Shown here piece by piece: positions 24,604-31,880 of a stretch of DNA of 64,000 nucleotides (position 1 is the stretch's first letter; each line of letters starts with the position of its first letter). The stretch lies in NCBI GenBank assembly GCA_963734845.1, contig CAVTIS010000011.1, forward strand, positions 186,001-250,000. The letters run 5' to 3'. The notes beneath the pieces were generated by a model that saw only the letters and a list, made by a program, of their open reading frames with translations, was not told the DNA's origin and ran no database searches. The DNA comes from JAKAVN01 sp963734845. GTDB taxonomy: Bacteria; Desulfobacterota; Binatia; Binatales; Binataceae. The position numbers and the translations under genes were made by a program.

Positions 24604-25413
24604 CTAGCCTACCGAGAGGTCAGTGGCACGCGAGCGCGATCGGAGCTCGGAATCGCGGTCGAGGACGGCGCTCAGCTTGTCCGGCACGACGATGACCCGC
24701 CGGCGCTCCTGGATGATCGCGCCAGCCAACGCCAACTTCCTCAGACATACGCTGACTTTGGGGCGCGACCCGCTTACCAGTTCCGCGATATTGCGATGAC
24801 CGAATTGCACGTTGATGATGGTGCCGCGAGCGTCGGGCAGGCCGAACTTGTCGGCGAGGTCGAACAGAGCGACCGCGATTCGCTCCTCCATCGTCTGATC
24901 CATGTAACGCGACTGGCGCACCAGCAACGCCCACCAGCGGCCCATCGTGAGCTTCAGCGCGAGGAGGAACTCATCGTACTGGAGGCCCGCGGTTTCGACC
25001 AGGTCCTGCGCGCTCAGCACGCCGATCTCGCACTCGGTGAAGGCTTCGCATTCCAGGCTGTGACGCAGATCGGGCAGCAGCGTGGGAATGCATATAACGT
25101 CGCCGGGGCCGAGCACCTCGAGCAGGACGCGTTCGTTCCTGCGGTTGATCGAAGTGAGCCGGGCGATGCCCGAGAGCATGATGTGGATGGTATCGCCGGC
25201 TTGCTTTCCGCTGTAGATGACCGCGCGCTTATGAAATTGGCGAACTCTGAGCTGGCCACCCAGCGCGCTCAACCGCTCAGGGGAGAGCCCGGCGAGCCCT
25301 CTTACGGCGGACAGATCGAGGCGTAGTTTTCGCGCGGCGCTCGAATTGCGATGCCGCGCAAACTCGCCAGTCAAAACTTTGCGCGCGTGTTTTTTCAAAC
25401 TGACTCGTTTCAT
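24604..25413 (-). CDS. Crp/Fnr-family transcription regulator
   Basis: 269 residues: an N-terminal basic extension of about 35, a cyclic-nucleotide-binding-like beta-roll (about 45-155; KRAVIYSGKQAGDTIHIMLS, VLLEVLGPGDVICIP), a dimer helix, and a C-terminal winged helix (FGHRNIAELVSGSRPKVSVC, with Ser-Arg-Pro-Lys-Val as recognition-helix start). No cysteine cluster of the FNR type is present, so it is not an obvious oxygen sensor. It lies upstream of iscS on the same strand but the isc promoter sits between them. Its divergent neighbour at 25815 is a second family member. Confidence 0.85.
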   Translation of the reverse strand: MKRVSLKKHARKVLTGEFARHRNSSAARKLRLDLSAVRGLAGLSPERLSALGGQLRVRQFHKRAVIYSGKQAGDTIHIMLSGIARLTSINRRNERVLLEVLGPGDVICIPTLLPDLRHSLECEAFTECEIGVLSAQDLVETAGLQYDEFLLALKLTMGRWWALLVRQSRYMDQTMEERIAVALFDLADKFGLPDARGTIINVQFGHRNIAELVSGSRPKVSVCLRKLALAGAIIQERRRVIVVPDKLSAVLDRDSELRSRSRATDLSVG

Positions 25414-25814
25414 TGAATGCCGAGGGAGACTGCCTCAGTGTACCGCAGGTGACGTTTTATGACCAGTCGCCATCGATTCGCGTAAGACCGCAGTCCCGGT
25501 TTCAGCGCCGCGCGAAGCTCTCAAATAATGCAATCACTCATCGCGTTACGCAAATGATGAAAAAAAGAGACCTCTGAGTAACCCAAGTTACTGACTTAAG
25601 GCGCTTTTTTTACATCGTTGGTGAGTTTCGGTCTCTGCCCTTTGCTAGATTTCTTTAGTGCTTGTTTAAATGTTGTTTCCGCGAACGATTATGACAGTCG
25701 AGAACATTCGACAGGCTTACGGTCAATGCGCCTACCGACAATTCCATTCGTCCTGGATTGCATCTTTCCCCTACACCGCCCATCAGGGCTCGTGGCCTTG
25801 TTGGAGGCTGACCT
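25414..25814. other. Divergent intergenic region between two Crp/Fnr regulators
   Basis: About 400 bases with no supportable gene. It contains the symmetric hairpin at 25560-25611 and should hold both regulator promoters, though I see no consensus boxes. A ribosome site (GGAGG) precedes the regulator at 25815. Confidence 0.5.
25560..25611. terminator. Bidirectional terminator-like hairpin
   Basis: An A7 run (25560-25566) and a T7 run (25605-25611) flank an imperfect stem containing GAGTAAC-CCAA-GTTACT at its tip. It would terminate in either direction. Both flanking genes read away from it, which is odd and hints at an unannotated small RNA. Confidence 0.6.
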
Positions 25815-26534
25815 ATGCCGGCACCGCGTCGTGAAAAGCTTTCGGACCTCGAACTCCTTCAGCGGCTGAAGGATCTTTCCTGGCTCTCCGCCGCCCAGGC
25901 GAAAGAGTTGGCCCTCGCGATGGCGGTCAGGAGCGTCAAGCGCAACGGCGTCATCTTTCAGGAACTCGGCAAGCCGTCGACCGATGCGCACATCCTGCTA
26001 TCCGGTGCGGCACAGCTTAGCCATCTCAACGGCGATGGCCCGCGGGTCGTAGCGATGATGATGCCCGGGGTAGTCTTCAGGCTACCCCAGATGCCGTCGG
26101 AGGTTGGTCATAACTTCGAATGGGTCGCGCTGGACGATTGCAGAGTCGGGCGGCTGCCCCTCCAGCACTACGTAGGGATCACCCTGGGCGTCGACTACGA
26201 AACCTATGCGCGTATCGCCGAGCCGGCGGCAAGCCGTGTCGGCCGCATCCTCGCCCGCTATCCCAGTTTCGTCGGCTTCGCCCTGATGCGGCGCGTGGCG
26301 GTCGCGTTGATCGAACTGGCGAGCGAGTTCGGCGTGCAGGACCATCGCGGCGTCGTGCTCGGCGTAGCGCCGACGCACAAACAGCTCGCCGACCTGGTCG
26401 GCGCCTCGCGGCCCAAGGTCAGTGAAGTCATGAACGACCTGCGGCGGCGCAAGGCGCTCTCGCGCGAAGGCCGCAAGCTCACGGTTATCGTGAAGCGGCT
26501 GGAGGCGATCGCTTTGGACGGCGCCAATAGTTGA
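25815..26534 (+). CDS. Crp/Fnr-family transcription regulator
   Basis: 239 residues. Effector-like beta-roll about 20-125 (GVIFQELGKPSTDAHILLSG), a long dimer helix, and a C-terminal winged helix (about 180-225; THKQLADLVGASRPKVSEVM) with recognition residues similar to those of the divergent regulator at 24604-25413. No FNR-type cysteines. GGAGG lies nine bases before the ATG. The two regulators appear to be distant paralogues sharing an intergenic control region. Ligand and targets unknown; pckA downstream is one candidate. Confidence 0.85.
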   Translation: MPAPRREKLSDLELLQRLKDLSWLSAAQAKELALAMAVRSVKRNGVIFQELGKPSTDAHILLSGAAQLSHLNGDGPRVVAMMMPGVVFRLPQMPSEVGHNFEWVALDDCRVGRLPLQHYVGITLGVDYETYARIAEPAASRVGRILARYPSFVGFALMRRVAVALIELASEFGVQDHRGVVLGVAPTHKQLADLVGASRPKVSEVMNDLRRRKALSREGRKLTVIVKRLEAIALDGANS

Positions 26535-26838
26535 TTCCCACCTAGCTTCCGGGGGCTTTCGGTCGCGGCCTCCTCAAAGGAATCGTGAGACTCGACAACC
26601 GGCCGCCACCAGGCGGACGATTCGACACGTCGCCTTCGGACACCGCTCCGCTCTCTTCTCAACCGCGCTTGTTGCTCCTGTCTTCGGCAGCCTTTTTTAG
26701 CCCTTTTTTAACCACGACGATATGATTTATTGTTATATTGTGATCGAGCGGTATTTTTACAGTTAATCCTGAGGTAAAGGGTCGAGTACCCCAAAACCAA
26801 GCTAAACATATCAAATCAAACCTGAAGTCGCTGACGAG
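26535..26838. other. Intergenic region upstream of pckA
   Basis: About 300 bases with no supportable gene. The second half (26690-26760) is AT-rich and includes TTATTGTTATATTGTGATC, a possible promoter or activator region for pckA; a clear -35 box is lacking, consistent with activator dependence. Confidence 0.4.
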
Positions 26839-28620
26839 ATGACAAATACAAACGCGAAAAAGAACGCCACCGAAAACCGCTTTCTCTCCGAATGGGTGGA
26901 TGAGGCGGTCCGACTGACCAAGCCCGATCAAGTCTACTGGTGCGACGGCAGCGAGGCGGAACGCCAGCGCCTGTACAAGCAAGCCGTCGCAGACGGCGTT
27001 CTGATTCCGCTCAACCCCAAGAAGCGGCCCGGCTGCTACCTGCATCGCTCCAACCCCAACGACGTCGCACGTTCCGAGGACCTCACCTTCATCTGCACGC
27101 GCAACAAGGAGGATGCCGGGCCGACCAACAACTGGATGGCGCCGGCGGAGACTTACGAGCGGATGCGCGGATGGTTCGACGGCGCAATGCGCGGGCGCAC
27201 GATGTACGTGGTTCCTTACGTGATGGGACCGCTCGATTCCCCGTTCTCGCGCGTCGGTGTCGAGCTGACCGACAGCATCTATGTCGCGCTCAACATGGGA
27301 CTTATGACGCGGATGGGCACCGCCGCACTCCAGATGTTAGGCGCGTCCAACGAGTTCAACCGCGGACTCCACTCCACGCTCGATTGCAATCCCAAACGCC
27401 GCTTGGTCTGCCACTTTCCCGAGGACAATACGATCTGGTCGGCCGGCAGCGGCTACGGCGGCAATGCCCTGCTGAGCAAGAAGTGCTTTGCCCTGCGCAT
27501 CGCAAGCTGGTTCGGCAGAACCGACGGCTGGCTGGCGGAGCACATGCTGATCCTGGGCCTCCAGAGTCCTGAGGGCGAGACCTCGTACATCGCCGCGGCG
27601 TTTCCGAGCGCGTGCGGCAAGACCAATCTCTCGATGCTTACGCCGCCGCCGGCATTTCGCGGCTGGCGCGTGACCACCGTCGGCGACGACATCGCGTGGA
27701 TGCGAGTCGGTTCGGACGGCCGCCTGTGGGCGGTCAATCCCGAGGCCGGATACTTCGGCGTCGCGCCCGGAACCAACGCACACTCCAATCCGAACGCGAT
27801 GAAGATGGTCGAGCACGACACCATCTTCACCAACGTCGCGATGACCACTGACGGCGACGTCTGGTGGGAGGGCATGGAGATCGATCCTCCCGCGGGACTT
27901 CTCGACTGGCAGGGGCAGCCGTGGCGCAAGGATTCAGGCAAGCCCGCGGCGCATCCCAACAGCCGCTTCACCACGCCGATGCGCAACAATCCCGCGCTTT
28001 CTCCCCACGCGGATTCTCCGCAAGGCGTACCGATCTCGGCGATCGTTTTCGGCGGGCGGCGCGCCTCGACGGTTCCGCTGGTGCTGGAATCGTTCGACTG
28101 GAATCACGGCGTCTATCTGGGCGCGACAATGGGATCGGAGACCACGGCCGCCGCCACCGGCAAGGTCGGTATCGTGCGGCGCGACCCGATGGCGATGCTG
28201 CCGTTCTGCGGCTACAACATGGGCAACTATTTTGCCCACTGGCTGGAGATGCAGCACAAACTGAAAATCCCGCCCAAAGTCTTCATGGTCAACTGGTTCA
28301 GAAAGGACCGCGAGGGGCGATTTCTGTGGCCCGGCTACGGCGAGAATATCCGCGTGCTCAAATGGATCGTGGAGCGAGTCAACGGCCGCGCCGCGGTCGA
28401 GCAATCGGCAGTGGGCATGAAGCCGGCTGACGGCGCGCTCGATCTGACGGGTATCGAGATTGCCCCGGATGCGCTGAAAGAGGCGATGGCCGTGAAGCCC
28501 GAGGATTGGACCATCGAACTCGATTCGCAGGAAGAGTTCTTCAAAAAAATCGGCGCGAGCGTACCCGCGCAGATGGACGACCAGCGCAAAGGTCTGAGGG
28601 CGGGACTGGGAATCCGGTAA
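26839..28620 (+). CDS. pckA: Phosphoenolpyruvate carboxykinase (GTP)
   Basis: 593 residues, the size of GTP-dependent enzymes. It turns oxaloacetate and GTP into phosphoenolpyruvate, GDP and CO2, the entry to gluconeogenesis. The P-loop with the GTP-type active-site Cys259 is AAFPSACGKTNLSML (253-267); GDDIAWMRVG and RRDPMAMLPFCGYNMG are also typical of this class. The symbol pckG is used by some. A growth on aromatic acids, as the box genes suggest, would need it. Confidence 0.95.
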   Translation: MTNTNAKKNATENRFLSEWVDEAVRLTKPDQVYWCDGSEAERQRLYKQAVADGVLIPLNPKKRPGCYLHRSNPNDVARSEDLTFICTRNKEDAGPTNNWMAPAETYERMRGWFDGAMRGRTMYVVPYVMGPLDSPFSRVGVELTDSIYVALNMGLMTRMGTAALQMLGASNEFNRGLHSTLDCNPKRRLVCHFPEDNTIWSAGSGYGGNALLSKKCFALRIASWFGRTDGWLAEHMLILGLQSPEGETSYIAAAFPSACGKTNLSMLTPPPAFRGWRVTTVGDDIAWMRVGSDGRLWAVNPEAGYFGVAPGTNAHSNPNAMKMVEHDTIFTNVAMTTDGDVWWEGMEIDPPAGLLDWQGQPWRKDSGKPAAHPNSRFTTPMRNNPALSPHADSPQGVPISAIVFGGRRASTVPLVLESFDWNHGVYLGATMGSETTAAATGKVGIVRRDPMAMLPFCGYNMGNYFAHWLEMQHKLKIPPKVFMVNWFRKDREGRFLWPGYGENIRVLKWIVERVNGRAAVEQSAVGMKPADGALDLTGIEIAPDALKEAMAVKPEDWTIELDSQEEFFKKIGASVPAQMDDQRKGLRAGLGIR

Positions 28621-28656
28621 TTTCTGCTTCGCGAGGTCGACCCGGACGCCTCGGGG

Positions 28657-29043
28657 TCAGGCAGCGAACGGTCCCGGATGCTCGCGGTCGAAACGCACCA
28701 CGTGCGGCTTGCGCTCGCTGCGCAGCGACTTGAGCGCCGCCTCGCGCGTCTGCTCGAACTCGCGCTCGAACCACGGAGCCAGCCGCATAAGAATAGCGTC
28801 TAAGCTGGACGCATTATCGGATTCGTTCGGCGCGTCGGCGATGGCGCGCGCGATCATGCATAGAAAGCCGACCCGCTCCAGGCCGTCGGCACGCTCGAAA
28901 CCCAGGGTCAGGGTGATTTCGTCGGCCGTGATTGCAGGCTGCGCAGCGAGGCTCAAGCGATAGAGCCCTCGCCCGGTGTTTATTTCGTATTGAGACGTTA
29001 CGCTACGCCGCGCGCGTGACCGCGCCGCGGCCCTTGCCGCCAC
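28657..29043 (-). CDS. Conserved hypothetical protein overlapping the secF end
   Basis: About 105-128 residues. The body (GLYRLSLAAQPAITADEITL, ERVGFLCMIARAIADAPNES, AILMRLAPWFEREFEQTREA) has strongly biased, coding-like codon choice, so the gene is real, but the start is unsure. No ATG is available early in frame; a GTG at 29043 overlaps secF by 41 bases, and a TTG lies further in. It probably forms an operon with secF. No family recognised; it looks like a small single-domain alpha/beta protein. Confidence 0.5.
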   Translation of the reverse strand: MAARAAARSRARRSVTSQYEINTGRGLYRLSLAAQPAITADEITLTLGFERADGLERVGFLCMIARAIADAPNESDNASSLDAILMRLAPWFEREFEQTREAALKSLRSERKPHVVRFDREHPGPFAA

Positions 29044-29944
29044 CCTTGCCCTCCCAGAACAGCACCACCGGGCCCGAGATGTAGATCGACGAGTAAGTCC
29101 CCGTGATGAAGCCAACCAGCAGGGTGAAGGCCGACGGACGCAGGATCGGTCCGCCGAGCGTCAGCAGCGCGATCAACACCGAGATCGCGGTGCCCGAGGT
29201 CAGGATGGTGCGCGACAGGGTCTCGTTGATCGCGCGATTCATGATGGCCGCGATAGGCTCGCGCCGGCGCTTGGCCGCGTCTTCGCGTATCCGGTCCGAC
29301 ACGATGATGGTGTCGTGCACCGAGTAGCCGATGACCGTCAGCAGCGCGGCGAGCGTCGTGAGATCGAACTCCAGGCGCGAAATAACCAGCGCGCCGACGA
29401 CAACCAGCACGTCATGGGTGAGCGCGATGACGGCGCCCGCGCCGAAACTCCAGCTCACGCCGCGAAACTGCCAGGCGATGAAGAGGCCCATGAAGATGGT
29501 CGCGAAAATCACCGCCATAAAGCCGTTGCGGCGCAGATCGCGGCCGACTTTGGCGCCCACCGACTCGACCCGCAGCACCTGCGCGGCGCCCGGTCCGTAG
29601 GTTTTGTCGAGCTGAGCTTCGAGCTTTTTGCCCAGGCTGCCGACATTCTTTACGGTCGCGAAACGCACGAGATACTGATGGCGTTCGGCGGCGCCGAAGT
29701 CTTGTACCGTTACCTCGCCGAGGCCCATTGGCTGAAGGGCGCTGCGAATGTGGCCGCCGTCAGTGGCGGTATTGAATTGCAACTGGACCACGCTGCCGCC
29801 GACGAAGTCGACGCCATAGTTCAGTCCCACAGTGATCAGCAGGATGATCGCGGCAAGGTTGATGAGGCTCGAAAGCACGACGAAAAAATAGCGCTTGCCA
29901 ACAAAATCGAGATCAATGTCGGGGCGAATTATCTGAAAGGACAT
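29003..29944 (-). CDS. secF: Protein translocase subunit SecF
   Basis: 313 residues. One N-terminal membrane helix (about 17-40), a periplasmic domain (GLNYGVDFVGGSVVQLQF onward), and five C-terminal helices with HDVLVVVGALV and GYSVHDTIIVSDRIRE, the SecD/F signature. It pairs with SecD to pull exported proteins using the proton gradient. The Met at 29944 gives the conserved start. The expected secD is not next to it: upstream are two small zinc-ribbon genes. Confidence 0.92.
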   Translation of the reverse strand: MSFQIIRPDIDLDFVGKRYFFVVLSSLINLAAIILLITVGLNYGVDFVGGSVVQLQFNTATDGGHIRSALQPMGLGEVTVQDFGAAERHQYLVRFATVKNVGSLGKKLEAQLDKTYGPGAAQVLRVESVGAKVGRDLRRNGFMAVIFATIFMGLFIAWQFRGVSWSFGAGAVIALTHDVLVVVGALVISRLEFDLTTLAALLTVIGYSVHDTIIVSDRIREDAAKRRREPIAAIMNRAINETLSRTILTSGTAISVLIALLTLGGPILRPSAFTLLVGFITGTYSSIYISGPVVLFWEGKGGGKGRGAVTRAA

Positions 29945-30122
29945 CGGTCCTGTGTGGCTCCTCCGCCGCCTCGCATCGCGCGCGCCCGGCGCCGGCAAAA
30001 CAGCACAACAATTAGCTCTTTGATCCGACTAATAAAAGCACAGCCGCGCCCGCCATGCCATCGCGGCCGCAGAGTGCGTCCCTCGCGCCGATTCCGCGGC
30101 GCGAGCCGAAGAACTTAGGCGG

Positions 30123-30464
30123 TCAGGCGGCGGCAGTGCGGGCCTTGCCGCACTTGCCGCACTGGTTGTTCTGATTGCTAGGGTCTTCGATCAGACCGTC
30201 GTCGAGCGAGTGGCAAACCTTGAGGCATTTCGCGCAGATGAAATAGATGCCGTCGATGGTCTTGTTGATGCGCTCGCGGTTAAGGATGCGGCCCTTGAGC
30301 TTTTCGATGCGGATGCCCAGGAGTTCCTGGTACTGGCGCTTAATCTTGCGTCGCCCGGCTTCGTCCTTGGGAAGATCGGCATCTTCATCGGCCTCGTCGG
30401 GCGCGTCGGCGAAACTGGGATAGAGGTCGCGCTTGGCGGTCTTGGTCTTGCGAGTCCTGGCCAT
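30123..30464 (-). CDS. Small zinc-ribbon protein (113 aa)
   Basis: 113 residues. The N-terminus is basic then acidic (MARTRKTKTAKRDLYPSF, DEADEDADLPKDEAG). The C-terminus has CAKC and, 25 residues later, CGKC, a zinc-ribbon pattern. A helical Lys-rich middle (LLGIRIEKLKGRILNRERIN) separates the two. Probably binds RNA or ribosomes or acts in transcription; no name given. It lies 18 bases after a second small zinc-ribbon gene in the same direction, so they should be co-transcribed. Confidence 0.65.
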   Translation of the reverse strand: MARTRKTKTAKRDLYPSFADAPDEADEDADLPKDEAGRRKIKRQYQELLGIRIEKLKGRILNRERINKTIDGIYFICAKCLKVCHSLDDGLIEDPSNQNNQCGKCGKARTAAA

Positions 30465-30482
30465 CGCTTCTATCGCCTCCGT

Positions 30483-30653
30483 TTAGCGCGTGCGTGCGAC
30501 GTAGCCGCAGTTCTTGTCGCAGACCAGGAAAAATCCGCGCCGGCCGTAGCCGGCGAACATCGTGACCTTGCTCTCGGCGCCGCAACTCGGACAGAGGTGT
30601 TTATAAGTCACATCGCGGCTCTTTTCCGCAGTCTTCGCTTTTTTCTCAGCCAT
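30483..30653 (-). CDS. Very small zinc-ribbon protein (56 aa)
   Basis: 56 residues, ATG at 30653 and TAA at 30483-30485. Basic N-terminus (MAEKKAKTAEKSRDVTYKHL) is followed by CPSC, a loop with KVTMFAGYGRRGFFLVC, and CDKNC near the end: a four-cysteine zinc knuckle over 26 residues. Its spacing to the 113-residue zinc-ribbon gene (18 bases) argues for a two-gene operon. Function unknown. Confidence 0.65.
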   Translation of the reverse strand: MAEKKAKTAEKSRDVTYKHLCPSCGAESKVTMFAGYGRRGFFLVCDKNCGYVARTR

Positions 30654-30927
30654 GACCGATGACGCTCTCTTTCTTGGGGTTTTTGGTTTTTAACTGCTTA
30701 ACTTTTGAAACTATGATCCGAAGACGAGCCCACGCAGAAGATGCCTTGCGGAGGAGGTTGTATGCGCCGGCTCGTTCATACGTCTCGACGACGTTTCAGC
30801 CGCATTACTATAGCACAACCCAAGCGCCCCAAAACTATTCGGCCGACATCCTCCGCGGCGCATATAGGCGCCGTGCCGGCCAAACGCGGGTTGCGCGCGC
30901 CGCGCCGAGCGTCTAAGCGTTAAGCCC

Positions 30928-31827
30928 TTGGAAGCAAAACTCAAACCACACGACCCCGTCCTGTTCATCGATCGCAAGGGCCGCCGGTATCTCAAGATGC
31001 TGCGCCCCGGCACGCGCATCCTCATCCGCGGCGAAATCCCCGCCGACGATCTGATCGGCACCGACGAGGGGTCACGCGTAAAACTCAGCACCGGCGAGAC
31101 CTTCCTGGTCCTACGCCCGACTTACGCCGATCTGATTCCGCATTTGCCGCGCCAGGCCCAGGTCATCTATCCCAAGGACACCGGGCCGCTGCTGATCTGG
31201 GGCGACGTTTTCCCCGGCGCCACGGTCATCGAGGGCGGGGTCGGCGCGGGCGCGTTGACTATCGCGCTTCTACGCGCGGTCGGGCCGGCCGGCCGCGTCA
31301 TTTCATATGAACTGCGCGAGGACTTCGCCGCCGCGGCGCGGCGCAACGTCGCCGCGTTTTTCGGCGAGGCCCCGAACTGGACGCTCAAGATTGGCGACCT
31401 TTACGCCGGCTTCGCGGAGACCGGCGTCGACCGCCTGTTCCTCGATCTCGCCGAGCCGGGACGCGCGCTCGGCGTGGCGGCGCGCGCGCTGCGGGCGGGC
31501 GGCGTGCTGGTGTGTTACGTGCCGACCGCGATCCAGCTGGGCGACACGGTGGCGGCGCTCGAACGCGACGGCGGCTTCGGCGAAGTCGAATCGTTCGAGA
31601 CGCTGCTGCGCAACTGGCATGTCAAGGGTCTGAGCGTGCGCCCGGTGCATCGGATGGTCGCGCACTCGGGCTTCATCATCGTGTCGCGCCGCCTGGCCTC
31701 GTACTCGCAGGCCGGCGCCGCGCCGCTTCCTGCGCCGGGCGAATCGCCGGCAAGCGACAACGATGCGGCTTCGTTCGACCACGCCGGCGATTCCGACGAC
31801 GGCGATACCGACGACGAGCGAGGCTGA
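30928..31827 (+). CDS. trmI: tRNA (adenine-58-N1)-methyltransferase
   Basis: 299 residues. An N-terminal beta domain (RYLKMLRPGTRILIRGEIPA) is followed by a Rossmann methyltransferase domain from about 85: S-adenosylmethionine motif EGGVGAGALT (102-111), ELREDFA (129-135) and catalytic LFLDLAEP (Asp174). It methylates A58 in the T loop of tRNAs. A Ser/Asp-rich tail of about 30 residues is extra. The first in-frame start is a TTG at 30928 with only a weak ribosome site. Confidence 0.9.
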   Translation: MEAKLKPHDPVLFIDRKGRRYLKMLRPGTRILIRGEIPADDLIGTDEGSRVKLSTGETFLVLRPTYADLIPHLPRQAQVIYPKDTGPLLIWGDVFPGATVIEGGVGAGALTIALLRAVGPAGRVISYELREDFAAAARRNVAAFFGEAPNWTLKIGDLYAGFAETGVDRLFLDLAEPGRALGVAARALRAGGVLVCYVPTAIQLGDTVAALERDGGFGEVESFETLLRNWHVKGLSVRPVHRMVAHSGFIIVSRRLASYSQAGAAPLPAPGESPASDNDAASFDHAGDSDDGDTDDERG

Positions 31828-31880
31828 CGAGCGGCGCTGAGTGGACTGGCGCGCGAAGTCGCGCGGCGTTGTCGCGCCCG

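Noticed and set aside
25618..25869. Open frame of 83 codons between the two Crp/Fnr genes
   Set aside because: Overlaps the start of the regulator at 25815 and shows no coding bias or ribosome site.
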